Shown here: in pieces, positions 1-11,475 of the stretch
Numbering within the stretch: position 1 is the first letter of the stretch
Layout of the letters: the number at the start of each line of letters is the position of its first letter
Assembly (NCBI GenBank): GCA_035582835.1
Contig: JAYKAV010002553.1
Span: 62,001 to 126,000, forward strand
DNA: 64,000 nucleotides
Direction of reading: 5' to 3'
Source: Phoebastria nigripes
Lineage: Eukaryota > Chordata > Aves > Procellariiformes > Diomedeidae
Notes under the pieces: generated by a model
Databases searched by the model: none
The model's input: only the letters and a program-made list of their open reading frames with translations
Told to the model about the DNA's origin: nothing
Translations under genes and position numbers: made by a program

Positions 1-1239
1 GATGCAGTCCGATTTTTTAAAGTATTGTTTTTCCTGGTGATTTATGGTTGCATCTACTAGTTAAAATTAACAGATACCTTAGCAGGAAGCTTTAACCAAA
101 TTGGTGATTCTGCACGGAGTTTCTCAACTCTGAGCACTGAAAGGATCAAAAGAAGAGTCAGAATTCCGAGTGAAGTTGACATCAAAGAAGAACTAGGGAT
201 GAGCTTTCACTGAAATCACAACATTTTCAACATTCTGGGTGTTTAGCCCAAGGTCTATTGTTTCTAAGCACTGCAAACCCAGCTGCAAAGTTTGAGCCTG
301 GGATTTGTGTTGCCCCACATCTCCTGCATGTGTATCTATATAATTTTGGTTTGGACCAGTCTACAACAGAAGGGGAAAATGTTAGAAAAGCTTCTGCGAG
401 GCAGATAAATGCCTTAGCAGGTGCTGAGATGAAAGAAAAAGTTTTCTGATTATAGCAGTTCTGGACTAAAATTCATGATATCTTAACATAGTTTCTGCAT
501 TACCCAAAAGTTTCTAGTCTCACCTTGGACATATTATTCATCCTGTTTAGATAAGTTGCTACAAGTTAGAGTACAAGACAGAAACTTCCATCACTGCTTA
601 TATAAAAAAAACGTTCAGCTTTCCTCCTGGCAAAATGTTTTAGAAGCAATTCTGATTATTTTTAAAGCATCATTTTAAAAAAATCTTATAACACCTTATT
701 TTTACAATTTCCAAAATGTTTTTTCATGTTGTATAAAACAACATCTCTGTGTAAAATGCTTAGATGATTATACACATATATATTTTTGTGGATGTGCACA
801 TAAATTTGACACAAAAATCCAATATCTCCATCTTATCAAAATAAGATCTTTTCAAGTTTTTATGGGTGAAAGTTTGATTTCACAGGACACTTTCTCCTAA
901 AATCTCTATTCACTCTAGATCAAAATAATACTTTAAAAGCACAAGTCTTCCCTTGTGTTAGGAAATCCATTCCTTACTTTCCACTAGTGACAGCTGTATT
1001 TGGTAGGGAAACCCATTATCTTGGAAACAGGACCTTCTCCTGCCTCACTGAGGCACTCATTGCTGACAAGGGTAACAGAGTCGGAGTCTCTGCACTTTTC
1101 TTTCTTGTTGTAAACAATAAGAGTAGCCCAACTCACTTCTTAAGAATCCAATATTTCTGGAGAGGTGGCAGCAATTTAATTACCTAACCTGATAACTGAC
1201 ATCACCCCCGTTCTTGAAAAACTGCAACAACAAGCATTC
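1..1239. other. Non-coding AT-rich DNA, nothing recognised
   Basis: This stretch is AT-rich unique sequence. The open frames (63 and 66 codons) carry no recognisable domain or splice context. I see no repeat family, RNA gene or strong motif cluster here. Confidence 0.6.
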
Positions 1240-1625
1240 AAATGTATTATTTCACAAAACAAGAATTGCCAGCACAGCTTCAGGGCCTTCAATGCAACAA
1301 CTGTATTTAAATTAATACAGGAGGGGAAGCAATGCCTGAGCTAATAATCCCAGACAGCTTTTCTCTGTTAGTGCATCGGCAGTGGGTAATTGCAGGTGCT
1401 GCATTGGCAGCGGACAGCCACGCACAAAACTCTGCGAGGCAGGAAGAGTCTTGCTGGCTTGTCAATTCGCAACCTGTTATTAGGCAAGGAGGAGAGCCAC
1501 GAGGAGGTCCAGACAAACATAATGCTAATAAAGAGGGTTAGCAAGCTACAGCAGCACCTAAAAGGTATCGATGGAAGTCAGACAAAATAGGCAGCCTAAT
1601 GTTTTAGCATTTCAATGAGAAAAAG
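1240..1625. promoter_or_regulatory. Candidate conserved non-coding element (enhancer-like)
   Basis: The block is less AT-rich than its surroundings and free of simple repeats. It is open for about 70 codons in three overlapping frames on both strands, which points to balanced composition rather than a protein. Homeodomain-type cores are visible: ATTAAT near 1,311, TAATCC (OTX/bicoid-type) at 1,345-1,350 and TAATTG at 1,387-1,392, followed by further TAAT cores near 1,520-1,530. This texture is typical of developmental enhancers conserved across amniotes. The call is an inference from composition and motifs; no alignment was possible. None of the overlapping frames resembles a known protein. 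Confidence 0.3.
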
Positions 1626-1940
1626 AAATAATGAGGAACATATGTTTCCACAATGAATTTATGTGATAAATATCACTCACGTGATAAAGACAGTTCATAG
1701 ATTAACAAAAATCTGAGAAGACAGAAGATTGTCGTTTGCTCTGATGTTAGCACTACCCAGCAAATTTGAAGATCCAGCGATATCTATGTGCCCCACTCCT
1801 ACTGATATCAATGGGCTTGTCCCTTTAAACAAGAAAGTTAGATATCGAATTCTCTCTGTAGATCTGAGCCTCGCGCTCTCCCGCAGTGGGTGCTGTGTAA
1901 AAAGAAGATTGAATCCATCTGACTTTAGGAACTTAACTGA

Positions 1941-1959
1941 GCAGGTTAATCAAACCTGC
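1941..1959. other. 7-bp perfect hairpin with TAATCA-containing loop
   Basis: GCAGGTT at 1,941-1,947 is the exact reverse complement of AACCTGC at 1,953-1,959, with a 5-nt spacer AATCA. Across the arm boundary the sequence reads GTTAATCA, which resembles HNF1 or PBX/homeodomain half-sites. It lies 18 bp before a longer inverted repeat at 1,977-2,053. The function is unknown. Confidence 0.6.
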
Positions 1960-1976
1960 CTTTAGTCCCTGGGGAT

Positions 1977-2053
1977 AGAGGCACCTCCAGCAGCCAGGAA
2001 GTTCAGCAAACAGCTCAGGCTCCTACTCTGAATATGTTTCTGGAGGTGCCTCT
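1977..2053. repeat. 14-bp perfect inverted repeat, 49-nt spacer
   Basis: The left arm AGAGGCACCTCCAG (1,977-1,990) and right arm CTGGAGGTGCCTCT (2,040-2,053) are exact reverse complements. Pairing does not continue well outside the arms or into the loop, so the predicted structure is a 14-bp GC-rich stem with a large loop. That is shorter than a normal microRNA precursor stem. It could be a small foldback, a transposon terminal pair or a cruciform-prone site. The pairing is seen directly; any role is unknown. Confidence 0.7.
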
Positions 2054-4290
2054 CAATCTGCAGAGGAAAAATGCATTTTCACCAGATGACCAAAGCTGGG
2101 GTGTCTGAATTCCTCCTCCTTCAAAGAGATTTGTTGTTGTTGTCTTTCATATGAAGACATAGAGGGCATGTCCATTCACTGCCATAAGGTTGCAGGAATC
2201 CTGCAGTTTTTTTCTCTCCTCCACTGAATATCTATTTATTCAGAGAGTGAGAACGTTTGTAGTAGAATTGGTCTGGAATAACCAAAAGTGTAAGATATGT
2301 GGCACAGTGGCATAGTGGGAAGTAAAACCTGATGCTGCTACAAAGCTGGTGAGAAAAATCACTAGTGTGTTTCACCGAGCTGTATTCCTTTTCAAAATAC
2401 TCTTCATATCCTGGAGCTGAGAGAAACCTTTCCTGACAAAAGTTCTCAAAACATATCCAGATTCATTCATAGCTTTAATCAATCAACATTTCCTTACTGT
2501 ATTTTCTTCTGAAAACCTCTTGCGCAGCTACAGAAGCTCTAAGCCGCACTAACATAGTATACAGCACTGCATTTACTGTGAATCAGTTACCAATTTATAG
2601 TCCATTTAACTACAAAATCAGTCCTTAGGCTTTTCATTTGCATTCAGTAAAGGTTTTTGTTTACTATCTGTCAACACACGAGGGACATCAGTAACACTTA
2701 CAAACTAGTAACCATTAATCTGTTAGGGAAATATACAATGGATATTTTGATTCCAGTAATTCATAAACTCTGTTATGTATATCCCTAAGTAGAGAAGGAG
2801 AAATTTGATTTGAATGGAATCCCAGAGAAAAACAGATACATATGGAAAATAGGTTTGTCCCCATATCAAGAGCCTGTTCTTTGCAGACTGTGTAGAGGAA
2901 AACAGATAATGATATAAATATCCTGTTAACTTTTTAAATGGATGAACCAGACAGCGAACCTCTTGGAGCTGAGCTACTGTTTAGATATTTATAAAACATT
3001 CTTCTTTTATTTTGTACTACTAAATATAGTAACTGTTTAAATAGTCATTGCATTAAGATAAAATGAATGCCACCTTTATTTTTACCTTAAATTGCCTGGT
3101 ACTAAAAATGATTTGGAGATGGCAAATTGCATGCATCTTATTCCTATCAAAGGAGAAATCAGTAAACGTGAAACTCCCTAAACCAAGATCAAACACACCC
3201 AACCGTAGACAGTCAGACTCTCAGGACACTCACTGTCCTGGCTGGGGACAGGCACCTTGTTTGGCCAGATGAGGAGAAGGGCATCTCCCAGAAGAAAAAT
3301 ATTAAGCAGATTACCTTGTCACACAGCAGGCTAGGAGGAGAGTGCCTGAAACACAGGCTTAACCTCATAGTTGTAACACGGTTTAAAAACAAAGTAGTTT
3401 TAAATGTCAGGAACAATCTGGAAGAGCTCAGACAATAGCTACCTCAGCGCATCACACTGATTCTCAAAAATACAGTCTCCTCTGCAAATGTTTTNTCTGT
3501 TCTGACTGTAAAACCACCTTGCCAGATAAACTGCCACTTAGTGTCATTTTACTGTCACTGAAAGTTGAGAATCTCCATTTCCATTCCCACTTAGCCACTG
3601 ACTCAACTAGAAGCAATCAAGTGGCCTGAGCTTTCTAATGGTCCATATTGATTTTTAAGGACTTTCCTTTTGGAGCCATCTACCTTCAGTTGTCTGACTG
3701 TGTGCTTTCATATCTGAGATGTTTTAAGGTGTACATAAAAGATCATCTAAAAATGGAGGTACTTAGACATTCAAACAAAGTCATTGCTGAAGCATTCTCT
3801 TCACTACCCCTTCCCCCCAATTTTTGCTTTTGCCAAGAATGGTAGTACAGAATTGTATTTCTACCTCAAAAGAATGTTGTGAATTCACAGCATCTCCAGA
3901 GAAAGTGTCTAGAGAACGATGCCCTGGCACACTCTGCCTGTTGATGGCCATTTGTCCCAGCTGGATCGTACTCATAAATTCACCTCCTTGCACACCTTAT
4001 TGTACAGTAACCCACACCTGGAGACACCTGTTTTTACAGGATGCACAACACACACTGCACATTCCCAAATTACTAAGCTCATACAGAGTCTGATATAATT
4101 ACTTATCTCTTCAGGGCCAACTTCATGACTTGGATAGAGGTGAGACAAAACTAATGTTAAAAAACCCAACAAATTTAGTAGACCTTCTCCTGCATCCTCT
4201 GGGATCCAGGTGAGGAGATAAAAAAAATATGAACTGTTAATAGTTCAAAACAGCACATCTCTCTCATTGGTGCCATTGGGTGTAATAACG
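2054..4290. other. Non-coding unique DNA, nothing recognised
   Basis: This is AT-rich sequence with only a short (TTG)4 run near 2,130. Small open frames around 3,063-3,416 and 3,781-4,172 overlap on opposite strands and show no domain. A single ambiguous base lies at 3,495. Confidence 0.6.
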
Positions 4291-4307
4291 AAAAAAAAAA
4301 AAAAAAA
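4291..4307. repeat. A17 homopolymer
   Basis: Seventeen consecutive A residues, flanked by ordinary unique sequence. No recognisable transcript-derived sequence lies immediately upstream, so it is not supported as a retropseudogene tail. Confidence 0.9.
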
Positions 4308-7300
4308 GAGTAAATTTGTCATTAAAAACATTGGTTAAAGCTTAATACAACAATTATTCCTCTGAATTTGCTTTGATTGCAGGAAGAAAGTTCATTCAGC
4401 ACTGCCTCAGGTTTTTGTCTGTTAAAGGTCACTGACTGCCTATAATGACCAGGGTGGGGAAATGAGTTAGTCTGTTGGAAAGCACTATTAAGAGCAGTAG
4501 TGCTTGGAAACAGTGATCATGGTAGGACACAGGTATTACACTAGAGGCGGGGGGAAGAGTACATGCAAAACCTCAAGTGTACCTGCTTGCTTATTCTTAA
4601 AATTGGCCTTTCCTCAGATTCCAGAAGCTCTCAGCCTGTGTATCCTAGAAAAAACAGACACAAGAGCGCACTGAGANAAGTTTGCATGCCAAGAGAGTTT
4701 AAGAAGGATCCAGGAAAGGGAAAAGGCTTGTGTTGGAAACAGCTGAACCTTGAACTTCTATCCACGGGAAAATCGGTTACTGGTTTTATAGATCAAGACT
4801 GCAGATTAGATGAGCCCCTGCAGCGTGGGATGAGAGGCAAATGGGAGACAAGACCAGGATCCCTTCTCTGAACAGCACCAGGGTGTTCAGGGTGGGTGCC
4901 ACCGTCTTGCAAAAGGACCCAAAAATTGTTTACCGAGTGCAGTGTGTGTGTGTCTATTACAAATGTTTTTATTGTGGCCATTTCATTTTGCCTTTGAATA
5001 TTTTACTTTACTTATGCACTGAGAGAATCAATTTTACACAAGATAATTACAAATTGATACAAATTACTCCTCATAAATATGAATGATGTTCTGTTTTCTG
5101 AGCTGGAGACACTGAGATACACAAATGGATTCAAAAATTTGTGGGTTTTTCTTTTTTTGTTTGGTGTGTGGAGTTTTTTTGTTTGTTTGTTTTAAATTCC
5201 AAAGTCTTGCATTTTGTGCTTATTGCTTGTTCTTGGTGAAGTCTATATGGCACGTGAGATTATTTGTCACAACTTTGGTTCTGAGAGTGGTTTTCCCAGT
5301 GGAAGAGCCTCGTGGTGCATTTGTATTCCTAAGCCTTGCTTCAACTGAGTGACAAGAAGAACTCTTTCCCAGATGGTGAATTTGCCCAACCATACCTATG
5401 CAAAGGAACCTCTCAAAGGGAAACATATACCACAGCATAGGCCAACCTTTAATTCCCCCACAGGCAAATCATCCACAAACAAGGGGGTACTATGTCTTGT
5501 TTTCATCCATGGAGCAGATGGGCCTCTGGTCCTACCCACCATAGGAAATTAGAAATTGTCTAATCTTCTGGGAACGTGGCAGTGATCTGATGTAGCCCTC
5601 AAGAATTGTTTCACATAGTTTCTGGGTTTTTTTTTTTCTTCTTACATTTTTGTCCAAAATGGGAAGAAGATCATCTCCAGGGTAAATGTCCTGAAATAAC
5701 TGTCTTCTGAACTTTGCAGAGATGGTCTTCAAAGACCTTCAGCTCCTCTGAAGTGCCATGGGAATTGCAAAGGACCAGGCAAGTATAAAATTGGTAAAGC
5801 TGACCAATCTAACTTGGAAATCAACTGGGAGATTTGCCGAGAGCAAGAAAACATCACAGAAAAGCAAAGAGAGAAAAGCAGAATGATTTTTCTTTAGCTA
5901 GAAAAACCCAGATCACTTTCAAACACACCTTAAACTTTAAGGGATCTGCTCACAGGCTTTCATACCTTTGCATTTTTTCCACTTTCCATGTCAGATGAGA
6001 AGTCTACCTTTGATACTAATTAATGTTTTATTTTTACTGGCACACTTTCGAAACAGATGGTTGCCCCAACCTTTTGTTCCTAAGCACCAGCCTGAAGATT
6101 TGAAATAACCAGTGATAGAAATGAATTGAATAATTGAATGTAACCTGGTTCTGCCTGTCCCCTCTCTCTATCAAAGCTGACTTTTAACAGGGGTCTGAAA
6201 GCTCATGTCCACTCTGGCCTTCAGTCCACAACTTCCTTCTACAGAATTATTTCATATCTCTGTCTCTCTCTCCAGAATTTGAGCAAGTGACATTTTTCAA
6301 CCATAGCTGTCTACTGATAGACTTTTTTTTTTTTGAGGAAAGAATATTTCAGTGGGAATGCCCAGTTTTTATGGGGAATTTCACTATTTAAAAAGAAAGC
6401 ACACACAATCACCTCCACATACTTGAAAAATGAGATTTCTCCACTTTTCTTTGAAAATGAGCAACATACTTCCCCTTAGGTATAGTGCTGCAGTGAATCA
6501 TGGGAATTATTGCTCAATTCTATAGATCTCTGTCCTGCTTTATAGGCCAGCTTCTAAAGCCAGACCACCTTCTAGAAATGCTTCTTTTCACCTAAACAGA
6601 GATAAAGACATTAAAAAATAGACATCTACAAAGAAAATAAAGGAAATTACAGCTTTGGAGGGGTTTAATATATATATAAAAGAGTCCTCTAGCATGAGTC
6701 TTTATCTTAAATAAACAGAAAAATGAAATGTATGGATCAGTAGCTAATCTTTCTCAACAGTTTCTATCCAGTGTCTTAATTATGGCATAAGGTTGCATTA
6801 TACATGGGCATACCAAATGACCCCAATTCTCCTCCATGCAGAATCTGCCACATTACATTATCTCGCTTCCTGTCATATTGCCTGCAAAAGGCCGTGGCCT
6901 CCATTTGTGAAATCACCCTCAAGTTGAACATTAGCTGATCAAGCATCTGAGAGGATTTGTTATTCCTCACTATAACCGTGCAGTTCACCGAGCCATGCTA
7001 CCCACCACTGCCTGGATCAGACCCCAGTGGTAAACAAAGCTGAAGTCAGTGGAAGTTTTCCTACGGTCTCGTAAAGCACGATCCACTATGCTGCGATGGG
7101 ACCACTGCAGCTGGTTTCAGTGCATATAGAATTTGATCCACGAAAATGGAGGAGTGCTTTTTCTAGTAAGCAGGTCTGCAGACTTCTGAACATTGCGCTT
7201 ACCTCTAAAAATCACCAGCTTGGAAATTAGACACTTAGCAAAGACAGCTGATGGTTAAATCCTTGTCATTTATTTATTCTGGGAATAGCTAATCATACTG

Positions 7301-8524
7301 AACCAATTATTCTTAGGTCTGGTACTTGGTTTACCAGATTAAAGCTCCTCTGATTATATCTGTGTGTTTTCAGAGAGGTTGCAAGATTCATCTTTAAACA
7401 GATCAAAGATAAAGGCTGAATTCTGGAATGGCTGTGTCACTGCTATAGCATGACACAATAACCCTAAAAAAGATAAAATAATAATGTGACTGAAAGAGAG
7501 ATCACTAAGCTACAAACAATGTTCCATATATCTATTGGCTTTTTTATTATTAATATTTTTAAATTTCTCCAAATAAACTCAGGAATTATATTTATGTAAC
7601 AGATTTGCCTGATTCCAAGCACATGGATAACATAGGCATATCTCTGAAAATGTTCTAAAAACCACAAAGCAGATTTGCAAACCNTACAAAAAGACTAAGG
7701 AAAAATCCAAAAGGAAACACTGGCAGCGAAAAATTATAAACTTGTTAGAATGAACATGTTTGTATTGCAGTCTGGAGTTCCAAGGCACAAAAAACTTCAA
7801 GAAGTTTCACATAAAATCATACTTGCCTTTTAAATTGTTTGATGTTGCATACACAAACACACATTTGAGTTACGCATACGCAAATCCTTTTACTTCAACA
7901 GTTAGATTTCAGCTGTTGACTCTACAGGATTTCCAGCTCAGAATTCTGATTTACAGATGTGAAAACTTTGGTTAAGTAAGTATAGTATTTCAGGATTTCA
8001 TCAGTATTTGGAAAAAAGAAAAATCCATCAAAAGTCTGCATGCCTGTGAATTTTGAGGACTGCTGAAGTTGTTAGAGAAACCAAGGTACAAAGGTGTTCC
8101 TGTGCCCTGTATGAAAACAGAGGTAGTGATAATCTGTAAATCTGATCTAAATCCACTCAGCCCCATTCCCCTTTATCCAAATCAGAACACAATGTTCTCT
8201 TTTCACCACTGTTAATCAGTCTAACACTGACATTCCGCCAGTAATTATTTATTTACTTTTACAAATTGCATGTTCCCTCCTTAGACAATCAAAATCTCTT
8301 TAGGGCTGATCCCACCCGCAGTGCTGCAGCAAGGAGGGCTTTGGAGAAGGAAAGAATCACAGAGCAAAGTTGGGAATTACAGTAATTCCTTGCCAGCCTT
8401 TGGCATTCAAACTTCATCACATCTCCAAAAGCTTATTAGAACAGCAATTGGACTTGATTGGTCGAGTGGGCAGTCAAGACAGAGTCAACATACACAAGGG
8501 AAAGTGAAGAATTTTTAAAACTGA
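4308..8524. other. Non-coding DNA with possible old repeat relics
   Basis: No gene is supported. A minus-strand frame at 5,532-5,732 has plausible-looking residues but no identifiable homology. About 7,010-7,135 may be a relic of an ancient amniote repeat, and 7,925-7,980 has a weak MIR-like string. Microsatellites are minimal, apart from (TA)5 near 6,670. Single Ns lie at 4,677 and 7,684. Confidence 0.5.
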
Positions 8525-8845
8525 TCATCAAGCAGCCCCAGCGATCAGATTTTTAAACCAGGGACTTACTACATAAGACACAGAAGAGATTGATGCTGTT
8601 GAAGAAGAGCTGCAATTATCTAAATTAATTAAATCAGGAAGCCACACCTGCTCCACATGACTGACTCACTCCTCTGACTCCATCCCCTGCTTGAAAAGGT
8701 AGATTTAGCAATTGATGGGTTTAACATGGGATGAGCACGGTAAGTTATGTGCATCTAATAAGCTCCTTCGAAGTGTTGTAAGAAGCACAGCATGGGTGAG
8801 AGATCGTGGCAGTTAATTACTTCCCTGCTTTGGAAGAGAGTCGCA
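8525..8845. promoter_or_regulatory. Candidate conserved non-coding element
   Basis: This repeat-free block has an AATTAATTAAAT stretch near 8,620, a TGACTGACTCA string (AP-1-like) near 8,660, and CAGTTAATTAC near 8,811. The clustering of homeodomain-type cores with moderately GC-rich spacers resembles vertebrate enhancers. The call rests on texture only. Confidence 0.25.
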
Positions 8846-11154
8846 CATCCCTGGAGAGAGTCCTTGCATTTCAACAAAAGCCTTTTCTACAGGGAAGGAA
8901 GTTTTACAAGCATAAGTTAGTTAACGTACCGGGATGATCAGAGCCATTTCTACCTTTGAAGGCACAGTCAGCCCTTGCAAAGTATTATGGTAGGAATCCT
9001 CATTCTACCACCTGGTAAATGTTTTTGTTTTGTTTTTTTTTAGAAACATCCAAACCCAAAGTCCTAATGGCTGTAACAGGCACTCTTCAATAGAGGATGG
9101 GTCATATGCAGGGCCACCTCTAGCCATAGGAAGACACTAAGGCTGATAGAAACAGCCTTTGCTTTGCTGCCTCCTGCTCAGCTCTGGAAAGGCAGACAGG
9201 CTGTCCCTCTGCAAGCGTGGGTTACTGTCTCAGGTCTGCACATTCCCCCTCTCTTTTCTGGAGCAGTGCCTCATCCTGTGGCACTGCAGGCAGCAGTGCC
9301 TCTGCAGCTGTAGACACCACACTTCTGTGGCCCCTGCTGCACTGCTCTGGTAGGAACAAGTCCTTAGGGTATTACCTCACCTCAGGGGCTAGCAAGAGTT
9401 TTGGTGGCAAGACATACAAGCATGAAGCCATGTAAGACTGGTGCGAGGGAGACAGCTCCTCCAGTGACATTATCCAGTTCCCTTCACATGGAGATACTGC
9501 CCAGTGCCACAGATGGCAAACGAGAATGATATTCTCACCATTTCTTAGAATAACNTAGCTAACACTCAAACTTGAAGCTGAGTAGTGACAGATAGGCTAA
9601 AACACAAAGTAAAAGGCATTGAGACCAGAATATCCATCCTGACACAGCGGGTTGACTTCAGGAGCAGGTTTTAGGCTTGTCTGAGCCCTATATAGTGTGT
9701 TTACAAGCTTTGTTAGTTGCATTGCAATTCCTTTGCAAGAACCTCAGAACCACTAAAGTTCATGGAGGGATGTGATTCCATGCAGACTGGACATATTTTT
9801 CTTTTTTAGCCCTCTGATGTCTTATTTGGCAGAGCCAAACAGGATAATTCCATCTGTAACAAAGGCCACAGCAGAATTACACTGAGAAAGAAATATTGAC
9901 TTTAAAAGAACAATGTTTCTTTCTACTCTCAGTGCTTGAGAAAGTTACCAATCTTCTGAAAAATCAAGTTGACTTGAGAATAAGAGTCATTTAACAAAGA
10001 TTGAGACAAATACAAGTACATAGAAATATAGACAGCAAAGAAGGATGCTTATTAGCATTATGGTAACCCCCAACCAAGCCTGGGCCCTGCACCAATACAT
10101 AAAAAAAATTTGTTTCTACCAGAAAAAGCTTAGAAATGAAAGGGGAGGGGGGGGGGCGAGAAAAAAAAAGAAAAAAGCACAAACCCAATGTGAGATCCTA
10201 AAACAGAAAAATAATTGCGATCAGATATCCAGAGTGAAGTCTCTAACTCTTCCTTTCCTCAGTTGGCTTGAGATGATGCAAATGATTGAAATAAACCCTA
10301 AGTAGCCCAGAGTTTCTTGGTGAACTGGAATTTCCTTTGCAAAAGAAGCAGAAAAACCATCTGTGTTTGGACTATAAAGGGATGTTTCAAATTCCCTGTT
10401 GTTTTAGGTGTTGACTGTCACTATGCCACCTGTGCTTTATCAGGTTAGTGCATGCTCTAAATTTACCATCTCATTCACATAATCAGCATCTTGGTGGGGG
10501 TAGAGGTTATTCCTCTAATGGTTAGTAATCACTCAATTGCCAGACTAAGTTTGCTAATGTACAGCACATAACCTTTTTTTTTCCCCTACCATCATTGTCC
10601 TTCAGTTTATATAGTTCTTCTTCCTCCCTCATGCTTAATCCTCTCTGATGCATTTATTTAGAATAATCCTATCTCCTCTCAGCTTCAATTTGCAGGCTAA
10701 GCCAGCTAAGCTCTTTTCATCTTCTCCTGAAAACACACACTCCATTCTTTGGTAGTCTCTCTTTGCCCTTCTCCCCATTTCAGCTTCTTGAACTTAAGTG
10801 ATAGAATTATACAGTACATCATGTAGCCTTGGAAAACAGCTAATTACCTTATACATGCTGGTAACCTCTCCCCAATACACTGCTAGAGTGCATTTGTCTT
10901 TTTTCAAGTCAGCTGCACGGCAGTGGGTTCAAGTTCATCCAGAGACTTCCTCTCTTCAAAACTGAGGTCTTTCTCCTCTGCTTCCAGAGGAGATGTTCTC
11001 CAATTACAGTAACAACTCCTGCATTAGTCTGCAATGAATGACTTCTCGTTATTGAGATTAAACTGCTGGTGGGCCATGTACTCATCTGAAATGCAGAGCA
11101 AATCTTGACTCATTTCATTTGCTAAAACGAAGTGACCTCAGATTTCCAGCCATG
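8846..11154. other. Non-coding DNA with one G-rich tract
   Basis: Nothing gene-like is seen. Open frames near 9,159-9,435 fall in a GC-richer pocket but match nothing recognised. A G-run lies at 10,142-10,156, and a pyrimidine-rich interval around 10,570-10,790 shows no splice-acceptor and exon pairing that could be supported. Confidence 0.55.
10142..10177 (+). repeat. G-rich then A-rich purine tract
   Basis: GGGGA is followed by ten consecutive G (10,147-10,156), then C, GAG and A-runs to about 10,177. The plus strand is uninterrupted purine apart from one C. It could form G-quadruplex or triplex structures, but whether it does in vivo is unknown. Confidence 0.7.
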
Positions 11155-11475
11155 TAACAGATTCATCTTTAAACAGGCTGCTGGATGAGCTATCTACAGC
11201 TACTCTGGAGGCCATTAAAAAGTAGTGTTTATAACATATTGTGTTGCGCATAATGTTCTACAAAGAGAGGGTGCTTTTGCCATGACATATGGTATACAAT
11301 GTAAATGAACTCTGGTGTAACAAATTAAAAAGCTTTTACAGCAATCTCTAAATACTATTTATGGCTCCCGAGTGCTACCTAGGTTGGCCACCAGTCAAAT
11401 AATTACAGTCTCTACACCAAGTGCCAGAGTGCATTTTGTTGACTAACTGCTTCTATGGCAAGCTATGCAATCTAT
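11155..11475. promoter_or_regulatory. Candidate conserved non-coding element
   Basis: This low-repeat block has AT-rich cores (CATTAAAAAG, ACAAATTAAAAAGC, CAAATAATTACAG) spaced by mixed-composition sequence, including rare CpG steps (TTGCGCATAATG near 11,243). The mix is typical of deeply conserved enhancers. No coding potential is visible. Confidence 0.3.

Noticed and set aside
4426..4450. AGGTCA and TGACC half-sites in inverted orientation
   Set aside because: Spacing of 14 bp is not a standard nuclear-receptor element, and such half-sites occur often by chance.
5532..5732. Minus-strand frame with protein-like residues (FRRQLFQDIYPGDD) and a GTAAGA donor-like site after LPILDKN
   Set aside because: I could not identify a family. 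The acceptor side is weak, a frame change would be needed to extend it, and the poly-lysine comes from an A-run. A blastp of the frame against vertebrate proteins would settle it.
7925..7980. MIR-like string (GATTTACAGATGTGAAAACT and GGTTAAGTAAGTA)
   Set aside because: The match to the MIR core is under 40 bases and partly low-complexity, so it is too weak to call.
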